A stretch of DNA of 17,787 nucleotides from an uncultured Mailhella sp. (GCA_910579055.1 CAJTSU010000042.1:1-17787), one strand, 5' to 3'. Shown: positions 1-7,156, counted from the stretch's first letter. A program made the numbers and translations. The notes: a model not told the origin generated them from the sequence alone.

Positions 1-9
1 TTAGGCGAC

Positions 10-122
10 GAAGGAGCCTTACGAATGGCGACAGCAGAGATAAGGCAACATGTATTCACGGCCGGCTCGCTTGCGCCTTCGGCGTTCAAGGTTCTTTTCA
101 GCATTATTCTACAACACAGCAA
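10..122. repeat. Degenerate intergenic repeat, two segments
   Basis: No gene is seen here. Bases 73-91 match 3131-3149 at 18 of 19 positions (core GCGCCTTCGGCG then TCAAGG), and looser similarity runs on to about 122 (against 3122-3179). Bases 18-42 match 17727-17751 at 18 of 25 positions by eye. Both partners are intergenic, so these look like worn copies of dispersed repeats. The core forms a small CGCC/GGCG hairpin. The left end of the unit may lie outside the window. Confidence 0.45.
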
Positions 123-238
123 TGAGTTTTTTTACCCTTGACTTTTCGTGTGTAATAGTTTATCATTATAGTTAAAGTATTTTTAATATTCAATTTTATA
201 TGATTATAAAAATAATCTTTCAGTAAAATTTAACGATT
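123..238. other. AT-rich intergenic stretch
   Basis: This non-coding stretch is far more AT-rich than the rest of the window, with many A and T runs and no open frame of note. It lies just upstream of the promoter proposed at 239-268. It could act as an UP-element or as a site for an AT-binding nucleoid protein. That role is inference. Confidence 0.5.
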
Positions 239-268
239 TTGAATAAAAAAATTCGGCATCAGTATAAA
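239..268 (+). promoter_or_regulatory. Sigma70-like promoter for the diguanylate cyclase gene
   Basis: TTGAAT (239-244) and TATAAA (263-268) are separated by 18 bases, a good -35/-10 pair. The start point would be near 275, giving a leader of about 50 bases. In that leader TCCCC (289-293) could pair with GGGGA (304-308), or CCTCC (287-291) with the ribosome binding site GGAGG (317-321). Initiation could therefore be modulated by structure. Confidence 0.5.
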
Positions 269-327
269 ATTGCTTTGACTTCGCTGCCTCCCCAGGCAAT
301 CATGGGGAATGAGCCAGGAGGAAACTA

Positions 328-1941
328 ATGTATCATCGGGTACTGCATATTGCTGCTTTTACACAAGATGCTGTTTTAGAACAAGAACTGCGTGCGTTAG
401 CTCCTCTTGAGCAGTTTGAACACGAAATACGGGTTGAAAAACTATTTTCTCTTGAAGCTCTTCAATGGGCAGATATTGGCATTATGGAGACACCTTTGCC
501 GTTTTCCTTTGCCGAACTTCGTACATGGGCGCGACAGGACGCAAAATTAATCTGCTGCATTGACCCAACGGAAGAAGAAAATTTTTCTGTTGAAGACATC
601 AACTATCTTGACGATGTCTGGCTGCGTCCTGTACGCGCGCCACGTGTCCGATTAAGGATGGAAAACCTGCTGCGGGAAATCAAGCAGAACTGTGATGCAC
701 GCCTGTATTTGAACTGGCTGAACACTCTGATTGACAGTATGCCTGATCTTGTCTGGTTCAAAGATACCAAAGGCGCTCATCTTAAAGTAAATGACAGTTT
801 TTGTCGAGCCGTGGGCAAAACTAAAAAGCAGATTGAAGGACGCGGACATTACTATATTTGGGATTTGACCCCGGATGATTATGCCAAAGAAGAATTTATC
901 TGCCTTGAGTCAGAGACTGTCACTATGAATGCGGGCAAAACCTGTTTCTTTGATGAAAAAGTCAAACTTAAACAAGGTATGCGTCAATTTAAAACCTACA
1001 AAAGCCCTTTGTTCGATTCAGACGGAAAAATTCTGGGAACAGTGGGTTTTGCCCATGATGTGACCAATCTGCGGAATATGGACATCGAACTGGAAATCCT
1101 CATCAGCTCCATGCCCTTTCCCCTTCTGCTATGTGAGAAGGACGGAAACATCACCCGATTGAACCAGAGGTTTATAGAATTTTTCGGAGAAAAGAAGACG
1201 GATATACTCGGAGTACCCTTTGAGGTTTGGAAAGAAAAAACGCTTGACACGGAAGTTTCTTCCGCTGAAAGCTATAAGTATGCCCGGTTAAAAAACGGGG
1301 ATGAGACTCGCTTTGTTCACATTGTTGAAGCTGATTTGCGTGACTTTTTTGGAAGCAAGGTAGGACAACTCTATGTATTCCGCGACGTGACAGCGGAAAA
1401 ATTGCTTGAAGCCCATATGTGGCGCAATGCAAATACCGATGCGCTCACCGGCCTAGCCAATCGTCATGCCTTTGAAGAATTTATCCTGGAAAAAAGAAAA
1501 CAGTCTCTTTTGCATCTCTTTTATATTGATCTGGACAATTTCAAAATAGTGAATGATCAGTATGGGCACCAGATGGGAGATGAAGCACTTAAAACAATGG
1601 CTCAGACGATAAGAGATATCTTTCCGCAAGATTTCCCGGTACGCCTGGGGGGAGACGAATTTCTGGTATGCGTTCTGCGTGAGGTTTCCAACACAGAATT
1701 GGAGCAGCTTGCTGCGCAGCTTCTGGAACACCTGGAGCAAAAATTCAGAACATCCAATATCCTGCGCTGCTTGTCCTGTAGTATAGGTATTATCGCAAAC
1801 GGCGCGCCGTCAACCCCTATTGAACAATTAATCCGTCAGGCCGATATGGCCATGTATGAAGCGAAAAAAAATGGAAAGGCAAGATACTGTATCCGGAATC
1901 ATAATGATGCAGAAAAAATGACTGAGCTTCAGAAGCAATAA
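328..1941 (+). CDS. PAS-PAS-GGDEF diguanylate cyclase with receiver-like N-terminus
   Basis: Predicted cytosolic diguanylate cyclase of 537 aa making c-di-GMP from two GTP. Residues 1-120 resemble a response-regulator receiver fold: the acidic phosphoacceptor position appears to be Glu54 (IMETPLP), and the usual Lys of the last strand is Arg100 (WLRPV). It is therefore probably a pseudo-receiver. Two PAS-type sensor domains follow at about 131-247 and 253-355. The GGDEF domain is at about 367-525, with intact metal and substrate residues in YIDLDNFKIVND and an exact GGDEF at 441-445, so activity is expected. The inhibitory I-site (RxxD five residues before GGDEF) reads FPQD and lacks its Arg. 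No membrane segment is visible. AGGAGG at 316-321, six bases before ATG, fixes the start. Base composition is more AT-rich than the genes to the right. The signal sensed is unknown. Confidence 0.93.
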   Translation: MYHRVLHIAAFTQDAVLEQELRALAPLEQFEHEIRVEKLFSLEALQWADIGIMETPLPFSFAELRTWARQDAKLICCIDPTEEENFSVEDINYLDDVWLRPVRAPRVRLRMENLLREIKQNCDARLYLNWLNTLIDSMPDLVWFKDTKGAHLKVNDSFCRAVGKTKKQIEGRGHYYIWDLTPDDYAKEEFICLESETVTMNAGKTCFFDEKVKLKQGMRQFKTYKSPLFDSDGKILGTVGFAHDVTNLRNMDIELEILISSMPFPLLLCEKDGNITRLNQRFIEFFGEKKTDILGVPFEVWKEKTLDTEVSSAESYKYARLKNGDETRFVHIVEADLRDFFGSKVGQLYVFRDVTAEKLLEAHMWRNANTDALTGLANRHAFEEFILEKRKQSLLHLFYIDLDNFKIVNDQYGHQMGDEALKTMAQTIRDIFPQDFPVRLGGDEFLVCVLREVSNTELEQLAAQLLEHLEQKFRTSNILRCLSCSIGIIANGAPSTPIEQLIRQADMAMYEAKKNGKARYCIRNHNDAEKMTELQKQ

Positions 1942-2026
1942 AAAGAACTGAACGGAGTAAACAACAGGGAGTTTTTCTGCGCACCCCATCTTCCTTGCGG
2001 GCTATAGGCTCAACTCTTCAGGCAAC

Positions 2027-2147
2027 AAGATATCCGATGGGGTAACATGCCGTAATGAATTGCGGCTGCTCCCGCAGGAGAGGCAGCTTCCCGGTGCTTT
2101 ATAAGCCATTGGCTTGAAATACCTTTTACCCCATTCTCAGATATCTT
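2027..2147 (+). ncRNA. Candidate structured RNA upstream of greA
   Basis: A long closing stem is visible: AAGATATC (2027-2034) pairs with GATATCTT (2140-2147), and ATGGGGTAA (2037-2045) with TTACCCCAT (2126-2134), 17 base pairs with one internal loop. Inside are a 7-bp hairpin (2049-2055 with 2060-2066, loop TGAA), a CTCC/GGAG hairpin with loop CGCA (2069-2080), and AAGCC/GGCTT with loop ATT (2103-2115). An upstream segment ACCCCATC (1983-1990) can pair instead with GATGGGGT (2036-2043), which opens the long stem. I matched it to no known riboswitch, 6S, SRP or tmRNA. It could also be a MITE-like repeat: its 3' part resembles the sequence at the right window edge. Confidence 0.45.
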
Positions 2148-2180
2148 ATCATATTCGCTCTACACAGAATGAACTCATTC

Positions 2181-2207
2181 TTGACTTTAAAAGGTAAAAT
2201 GTATAGT
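2181..2207 (+). promoter_or_regulatory. Possible greA leader promoter
   Basis: TTGACT (2181-2186) and TATAGT (2202-2207) look like -35 and -10 boxes. The 15-base spacer is shorter than ideal. A start near 2214 would give a transcript of about 90 bases ending at the terminator at 2236-2301, or greA mRNA on read-through. Confidence 0.35.
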
Positions 2208-2235
2208 CTGACAGTTCTACATAACCACTATTGAC

Positions 2236-2301
2236 GCCCCGCTTCTTCAGACCCCCGTTTTACGGTCTGAGTTCATAGAAGAGGCCGGGCATCTTTTTTT
2301 T
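2236..2301 (+). terminator. Intrinsic terminator in the greA 5' leader
   Basis: GCCCCGCTTCTTC (2236-2248) pairs with GAAGAGGCCGGGC (2278-2290) at 12 of 13 positions, counting one G-T pair. An inner AGACC/GGTCT stem (2249-2253, 2264-2268) lies inside. The stem is followed after three bases by eight T (2294-2301). This is a textbook terminator shape on the + strand, ending 25 bases before the greA ATG. It may stop read-through from upstream, attenuate greA, or end a small leader RNA. Confidence 0.72.
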
Positions 2302-2326
2302 GCACTTTTGGCACTGAGGTTTTGCT

Positions 2327-2806
2327 ATGAGCACCCCGATTTCCGTCCAGGGCTATCAAAAGCTCGAACGTGAGCTGGAACAGTTGAAAAAAGAACGCCC
2401 GGCTGTCATTCAGGCAATCAAGGAAGCCCGCGAAGAAGGCGATCTCAAGGAAAATGCAGGATATGACGCTGCCCGGGAGCGTCAGGGTTTTCTGGAGGCG
2501 CGTATAGCCTACATTGAATCCCAGCTTCCGCAGTACAATGTTATTGACCTCGATACTCTGCATAGTGAGAAAGTCATTTTCGGCGCCACTGTCCATGTAG
2601 AAGATATCGACTCTGGAGAAGAAAAACAATTTACGTTGCTTGGCCCGGATGAGGCAGACTTCGCTAACGGTTCGATTTCCATAAATTCTCCCGTGGGCCA
2701 GGCGTTGCTGGGGCACGAAACCGGCGATGAAGTAAGCATTAACGTCCCGAAGGGACGCGTGACATACGAAATCACGAATATTGAATTCCATGGTGTCCGT
2801 AGTTAG
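2327..2806 (+). CDS. greA: Transcription elongation factor GreA
   Basis: GreA enters the secondary channel of RNA polymerase and stimulates cleavage of backtracked transcripts. The 159-aa length matches the family (about 158). The N-terminal coiled coil spans about residues 9-75 with the signature EEGDLKENAGYDAARERQGF. The tip acidic residues correspond to Asp39 and Glu42 (Asp41 and Glu44 in E. coli). The C-terminal FKBP-like domain follows, with the typical SPVGQALLGHETGDEV stretch. GAGG at 2316-2319, seven bases before ATG, supports the start. It is probably monocistronic, bounded by a leader terminator and a 3' hairpin. An antisense open frame across it is a shadow. Confidence 0.96.
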   Translation: MSTPISVQGYQKLERELEQLKKERPAVIQAIKEAREEGDLKENAGYDAARERQGFLEARIAYIESQLPQYNVIDLDTLHSEKVIFGATVHVEDIDSGEEKQFTLLGPDEADFANGSISINSPVGQALLGHETGDEVSINVPKGRVTYEITNIEFHGVRS

Positions 2807-2823
2807 CCTGCAAAAAACTTCCA

Positions 2824-2871
2824 TGTATGAAGAAAGTCCTTCCTGTAGTCAGGAAGGACTTTCTTCATACA
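2824..2871. terminator. Perfect 22-bp hairpin between greA and the recJ operon
   Basis: Bases 2824-2845 and 2850-2871 are exact reverse complements around a 4-base loop (TAGT). It lies between two converging transcription units. The + strand has no T run right after it. On the - strand six T follow after a short gap (A run at 2812-2817). It therefore best fits termination of the leftward recJ transcript, and it probably also blocks greA read-through or protects the greA mRNA 3' end. Confidence 0.7.
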
Positions 2872-2962
2872 AAAATCTGTAAAAATGCTCGGCGCTTTGA
2901 ACGCTTACGCCAGGCTGACTCATTCACACATGATTTGGGCTTCCGAGGGGAAGTGAACGTCT

Positions 2963-3187
2963 TTTACAAAAGGCTCTGTCATGGAACCGTGTTGACAGCG
3001 TTGCGCGGCGCGTATGGTTTTGCTCCGGCACGGGCGGCAATATTCATTGACGCAAAGATCTCATCATGACGATCGATCGGCTTTGCCGATACTCGTTCAC
3101 GCTTGCGTTTTCGTGGAAAATGCTGCGCTCGCGCCTTCGGCGGTCAAGGATAGTTTCAATACTTTTCTGGAACAGAGCCTTACAAAA
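2963..3187. repeat. Non-coding element with terminal inverted repeats
   Basis: The roughly 300 bases between the hairpin and recJ hold no credible gene. AAGGCTCTGT (2970-2979) and ACAGAGCCTT (3172-3181) are exact inverted 10-mers, and a T4 run (2962-2965) facing an A5 run (3184-3188) lengthens the match. Inside are compact hairpins: ATCGGC/GCCGAT with loop TTT (3076-3090) and CGCC/GGCG (3133-3142). Bases 3122-3179 resemble 65-122. The recJ stop codon (3180-3182) sits in the right inverted repeat. It may be a MITE-like or REP-like element. No clear target duplication is seen. Confidence 0.4.
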
Positions 3188-4895
3188 ACTTCATATCCTT
3201 AATACGCACATCCACATTGGCGATGCCGTTATACCTGTCTATGGACGGGCTATATGCCAATTGAATACGCTTCCCCTCCAAACCGGCGGGCAGCTCTTCC
3301 GCCTGCCGCCAGGCCTTGGCATGCAGTGTCTTGCCACAGCTCTCGTCATACAGTTCCAGTTTGACATGATTCTTCTGAGGCCCGAACAGGCTTCGGCGAC
3401 GGATGAGCAAAGGCGGCGAGGAAAACACCGGCTCCGGGTTGCCTATTCCAAAAGGTTCCATCATTTCAAGTTCTTTCAAGAAGATCGGATCTGATGCTGC
3501 CGCGAAGTCCAGTTCCCCGTCCAATATCAGAGAGGGACAAGGCAGGGTCTGGCCTAGCTGATTCAGCACGGTTTCGCTAAAACGCTGTCTGAATTCTTCC
3601 AGTCGTTCAGGGCGCAAGCGAAGTCCTGCCGCCATCCGATGACCGCCAAAACTCTCCAGTACATCTGCACAGTCCGTAAGGCCGGCATACAGGTCAAACT
3701 CCCGAATGGATCTCCCTGACCCCTTATAGCTGTCTCCATCCCTGCACAAAACCAAGGTCGGCCTATAACAGGCTTCTACAATACGGGAAGCGACAATACC
3801 AATGACGCCGGGGTTCCAGTCTTCTCCGGCGATCACCAGCCCGGCTCTCCCAGCCTGAAGTTCAGCCTGAGCCAGAGCTTCTTTAAGGATACGCTCTTCC
3901 TCGCTCCGCCGTTCTTCATTAAGGGCATCAAGTCTGCGCGCGCGTTCCGCCGCTTCATGAATATCTCTGGTACGCAGCAATTCCAGCGCTTCCTTCGCTT
4001 CGGCCATTCTTCCGGCCGCATTGATACGCGGGGCAAGGTGAAAAACGACCTGGCCTGCCCCCAGTTCGGCAAGAGGCGGATATTTGCTGACCACCTTGAG
4101 TTCACTGATACCGGGCCGGGATGCGTGCGCAATTCTCTCCAATCCTTTTTTTACCAGAATGCGGTTTTGCCCTTCCAAGGGAACCATATCCGCCAACGTA
4201 CCCAGCGCCACGAGATCAAGCACTTCTTTCATGTCAAAACGGGGGCGTTCCAACGCGGCCGCAAGGAGATTGTTCAATTCGGCCATCAGAAAAAATGCAA
4301 CGCCTACCCCGGCCAGGGATTTACTCGGGCACTCCCCGAGCTGAGGGTTACAAAGTACTGGAGCATCCGGCAGTTCCGGCGGAGGGAGATGGTGGTCAGA
4401 AACAACCACATCAATACCGAGCTCGCGAGCACGAGCGATTGCGGCCAAATCAGAAATGCCGCAATCCACGGTCAGAAGCAGGCGAATACCTTCATCCGCG
4501 AGCTTTTCCAGCTCCGGAATATTCAGACCGTAGCCTTCACTCCGGCGCTGAGGCAAATGCCACGTCACGGGGATGTCATAATGGGCGAGCACCTGACAGA
4601 CCAGCGTTGTGGCTGTAACACCGTCTACATCGTAATCTCCCCATACGGCGAACTTCTTCCCGGACAAAATACCTGAAGACAGCAATTGTGCTCCTTCACT
4701 CATACCGGGCCATAACCCGGGCCGGGAAAGATGCCGCAGACAGGGGTTCATGAAACGTTCCGCTTCTTCCTCCGAACTGATTCCCCTGCTCCAGAGCAGA
4801 GAAGCAAAACGGGGAGAAAAGGTTTCCAGACGGCAAGTCCATTCCCGAGGTTCGGACCTGCCATCCTTGCGTTTGCGATAAATCCATTTTTTCAT
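3180..4895 (-). CDS. recJ: Single-stranded-DNA-specific 5'-3' exonuclease RecJ
   Basis: RecJ degrades single-stranded DNA 5' to 3' in RecF-pathway recombination, mismatch repair and base-excision repair. Length 571 aa against 577 in E. coli. The DHH-family motifs are in order: DYDVDG (87-92), VDCGISD (143-149), DHH (167-169) and GTLADMVPL (232-240). These are followed by RINAAGRM (290-297), the DHHA1 part with NPGVIGIVASR (361-371), GSGRSI (392-397) and GGHRMAAGL (417-425), then the OB-like C-terminal region. The ATG overlaps the TGA of the upstream TPR gene (ATGA, 4892-4895). The bases before it are pyrimidine-rich with no ribosome binding site, so translation probably depends on coupling to the TPR gene. 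It is the last gene of the leftward group. Its stop codon lies in an inverted repeat. Confidence 0.96.
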   Translation of the reverse strand: MKKWIYRKRKDGRSEPREWTCRLETFSPRFASLLWSRGISSEEEAERFMNPCLRHLSRPGLWPGMSEGAQLLSSGILSGKKFAVWGDYDVDGVTATTLVCQVLAHYDIPVTWHLPQRRSEGYGLNIPELEKLADEGIRLLLTVDCGISDLAAIARARELGIDVVVSDHHLPPPELPDAPVLCNPQLGECPSKSLAGVGVAFFLMAELNNLLAAALERPRFDMKEVLDLVALGTLADMVPLEGQNRILVKKGLERIAHASRPGISELKVVSKYPPLAELGAGQVVFHLAPRINAAGRMAEAKEALELLRTRDIHEAAERARRLDALNEERRSEEERILKEALAQAELQAGRAGLVIAGEDWNPGVIGIVASRIVEACYRPTLVLCRDGDSYKGSGRSIREFDLYAGLTDCADVLESFGGHRMAAGLRLRPERLEEFRQRFSETVLNQLGQTLPCPSLILDGELDFAAASDPIFLKELEMMEPFGIGNPEPVFSSPPLLIRRRSLFGPQKNHVKLELYDESCGKTLHAKAWRQAEELPAGLEGKRIQLAYSPSIDRYNGIANVDVRIKDMKFL

Positions 4896-5809
4896 GAGGG
4901 AGAAGACTCTGCCCGTTGATTTTCACCACGAAGCTCGTCCGGCCCCAACTCTCCTTCCGTGGCAGTCGTACCCACGTCGGAAGCCAGTTCGGCCTCCGCA
5001 GCATTCTTGGCCGCGCGGCACTGCTCGTCCGTTACCAGCTTACGCGCAACAAGCCAGGCCTGGAACTTAAGCGCGATTTCGCTTTGTGGGGCAACCGCCA
5101 GAGCTTTGCCTATGAATTCCAGCACATGAGGAATATCCTTGATTTCCAGATAAACCCGCGCAATGTTGATATACAGGTTTTCATCATGCTTGGACAGTTT
5201 CATTGCCCGCAGATAATACTCCAGCGACTCATTGAACATTTTGTTTTTGCGCAGATTGATCCCGAAGTCATTGAACAGATGTTTGTGTTCTTCAGCAAAT
5301 GCGCCGTCGAGCTGCACCAGGCGGGAAAAAATATTCTGGGCTTTGTCTGTTTCCCCGCGGGAAAGATAGGTCAGGCCAATTCCAAAATTGGCCCGCACAT
5401 TGTCCACATCTATGGCAAGCGCGTTATCGTACTCATATTCCGCGCTGAATGTTTCTCCCTTGTTCCGGGCCGTATCCGCGCGGTCAATAGTGTCATTGAG
5501 CTTGCGCATGTTGGGATAGACGGTCTGGATGTAATACTCCGGTTCGGGCGAGAATTTTTCAATCAGTTCATTCTTGCTGATATACTTCTTGTTGCCGGTG
5601 GGTATATAATTGCTGTTGATGGACTGGATATAAAGCTGCCCGTTCGAGTCTTCTTCAGCAAACCAGAAGGTTTTGACGACAGCACGGCGCGTCGTTGTAC
5701 CGGTACCTACCTTGCGTATTTCCTGAGAAGAAAACACGCCCCGGATGTGCTCTTGAAAACCATTGTTTACCTGTTCTTCCTGCGGGGTCGGATTCTGTTC
5801 CTGACTCAT
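4892..5809 (-). CDS. Tetratricopeptide-repeat protein of unknown function
   Basis: A 305-aa soluble protein with no signal peptide or membrane segment. Residues 1-95 form a region I do not recognise, including RRAVVKTFWFAEED and the Ser/Asn/Lys-rich stretch IPTGNKKYISKNELIEKF. Residues about 100-250 read as helical TPR units (for example NALAIDVDNVRANFGIGLTY, FNESLEYYLRAMKLS and ENLYINIARVYLEIKD), which usually bind other proteins. The tail (about 265-305) is Ala/Glu/Ser-rich and probably disordered. A GGAG site precedes the ATG. It lies two bases after pyrF and overlaps recJ by four bases, so its output is tied to both. A role with RecJ or nucleotide supply would be guesswork. Confidence 0.85.
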   Translation of the reverse strand: MSQEQNPTPQEEQVNNGFQEHIRGVFSSQEIRKVGTGTTTRRAVVKTFWFAEEDSNGQLYIQSINSNYIPTGNKKYISKNELIEKFSPEPEYYIQTVYPNMRKLNDTIDRADTARNKGETFSAEYEYDNALAIDVDNVRANFGIGLTYLSRGETDKAQNIFSRLVQLDGAFAEEHKHLFNDFGINLRKNKMFNESLEYYLRAMKLSKHDENLYINIARVYLEIKDIPHVLEFIGKALAVAPQSEIALKFQAWLVARKLVTDEQCRAAKNAAEAELASDVGTTATEGELGPDELRGENQRAESSPS

Positions 5810-5811
5810 GT

Positions 5812-6510
5812 CTATTTCTCCGATGTTTTGACATTCAGTATGTCCGCCTGTACAGCGTCGGCCACAGCCGCAGGATGTTCCGCTCTGGTAATGGGACGGC
5901 CCACTACCAGAAAATCAGAACCATTGCGTACTGCCTGCGCGGGCGTCATCACCCGGCGCTGATCATCTCCTCCGGAGCCGGCGAGGCGGATGCCGGGAGT
6001 CAGACACAGCAAAGCGGGATGGGCCTTTTTGATTGCGGCCACCTCGTGACCGGAGCAAACCACGCCGTTCATTCCCCAGGCCGCTGCTCCTGAAGCAAGC
6101 GTTTTGGCAAGATCTCCCAGCAGCATGGAGCAACCGGGCAATTCCCCCTCGGCAAAACTGGTCAGAACAGTCACCCCCATGAGGAGAGGCGCATGCTCCT
6201 GCCCGGCCATAGCCTCCACAGCAGCCCGACACATACGCTCGCCGCCGCCAAGGTGCAGGGTCATCATATCCGCGCCGCTCGCAGCGGCGGCCAATGCCGC
6301 GCCGCGTACCGTGTTCGGAATGTCATACAGTTTCAAATCCAGAAAAACGTTAAAGCCCAATCCCTTGAGGGAATGGAGCACACGCGGCCCTTCACTGATA
6401 AAAAGTTCAAGTCCTACTTTAACCCAGGAAACATGACCACGCAACGCGCCCGCCATGTTCAGGGCATCAAGGGCATCATCAAAATCAAGGGCGACAACCA
6501 GTTCCGCCAT
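5812..6510 (-). CDS. pyrF: Orotidine 5'-phosphate decarboxylase
   Basis: Converts orotidine monophosphate to UMP, the last step of de novo pyrimidine synthesis, in the cytosol. The 232-aa length is normal for the bacterial enzyme. The TIM barrel starts with VALDF (6-10). The catalytic Asp-Lys-Asp signature is DLKLYDIPNTV (58-68), then GADMMTLHLGGG, the phosphate-binding LTPGIR and the terminal VVGRPIT. A GGAG site lies about seven bases before the ATG, inside the end of gmk. One base separates it from gmk and two from the TPR gene. Pairing a GMP kinase with UMP synthesis fits a small nucleotide operon. Confidence 0.96.
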   Translation of the reverse strand: MAELVVALDFDDALDALNMAGALRGHVSWVKVGLELFISEGPRVLHSLKGLGFNVFLDLKLYDIPNTVRGAALAAAASGADMMTLHLGGGERMCRAAVEAMAGQEHAPLLMGVTVLTSFAEGELPGCSMLLGDLAKTLASGAAAWGMNGVVCSGHEVAAIKKAHPALLCLTPGIRLAGSGGDDQRRVMTPAQAVRNGSDFLVVGRPITRAEHPAAVADAVQADILNVKTSEK

Positions 6511-6511
6511 A

Positions 6512-7156
6512 TCAGGCTCCAGTCAGAATGGTGTGTATGACGCCGGGTCGAAGCGTCGGACCAAGCGTCGAGGAAAGGTAAAATGCACGCAATTCATCAT
6601 ATGCCTTGTCCAAATCGTCATTGATGATCCAGGCGTTGAACCAATGGCTTTGCCGGATTTCATTTTGCGCATTGGCCAGGCGCAGAAGGATGGAATCTTC
6701 CGTATCAGCGCCGCGTTTGCGCAATCTGGCTTCCAACTCTGCAAGTGAAGGGGGAAAAATGAAAACAAAACGGGCTTCCGGAAGTGTAAGGGCCAACTGT
6801 GCCGCTCCCTGCACATCGATATCAAACAGCATGTCTTCCCCTTGCGCCAGGCGTTCGCGCAGAGGCTGCAAGGGGGTACCGTAAAAATTGCCGTGCACCT
6901 CTGCCCATTCGGCGAACAGGCCGCGGCGGCGTTGGGCGATAAAATTTTCCCGATCCAGAAAATAGTAGTCCTGCCCGTCAACTTCGCCGGAGCGAGGGGA
7001 ACGCGTCGTGCATGAAACAGAAAAATGCAGAGGAAATTCCTGCCGCAGGCGGCCGGTCAGCGTTGTTTTGCCTGCTCCGGAGGGTGCACAGATAATCAAC
7101 GGCAGCCCGGATCGGCTTGGGTGTGGAGATTTTTTCATTGCACATTCATCTTTCAT
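6512..7156 (-). CDS. gmk: Guanylate kinase
   Basis: Phosphorylates GMP to GDP with ATP. Length is 214 aa, close to the usual 205-210. The Walker A loop is APSGAGKTT (24-32). The GMP-binding segment runs from SCTTRSPRSGEVDGQDYYF to EWAEVHGNFYGTP, and DIDVQGA is the conserved strand before the lid. The chosen ATG overlaps the remA TGA (7153-7156) and has AAGGA upstream. A second Met six codons later has a weaker site. The yicC, remA, gmk order is the same as yloC-remA-gmk in Bacillus, which supports all three calls. Confidence 0.96.
   Translation of the reverse strand: MKDECAMKKSPHPSRSGLPLIICAPSGAGKTTLTGRLRQEFPLHFSVSCTTRSPRSGEVDGQDYYFLDRENFIAQRRRGLFAEWAEVHGNFYGTPLQPLRERLAQGEDMLFDIDVQGAAQLALTLPEARFVFIFPPSLAELEARLRKRGADTEDSILLRLANAQNEIRQSHWFNAWIINDDLDKAYDELRAFYLSSTLGPTLRPGVIHTILTGA

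Noticed and set aside
269..327. c-di-GMP (GEMM) riboswitch before the diguanylate cyclase
   Set aside because: The leader is only about 50 bases and lacks the conserved GEMM core segments. Only short local pairings are present.
2273..2824. 183-codon open frame on the - strand opposite greA
   Set aside because: It starts next to the perfect hairpin, overlaps all of greA and runs through its leader terminator. It has no family match.
3066..3494. Small + strand open frames downstream of greA as genes
   Set aside because: They run through the inverted-repeat element into antisense recJ, with no ribosome binding site or recognisable protein.
3957..4676. 239-codon open frame on the + strand opposite recJ
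   Set aside because: It covers the DHH catalytic part of recJ, which is unmistakable, and has no motif of its own.
4916..5962. 348-codon open frame on the + strand opposite the TPR gene and pyrF
   Set aside because: It crosses two well-supported genes and an operon junction on the other strand, and its translation shows no recognisable domain.
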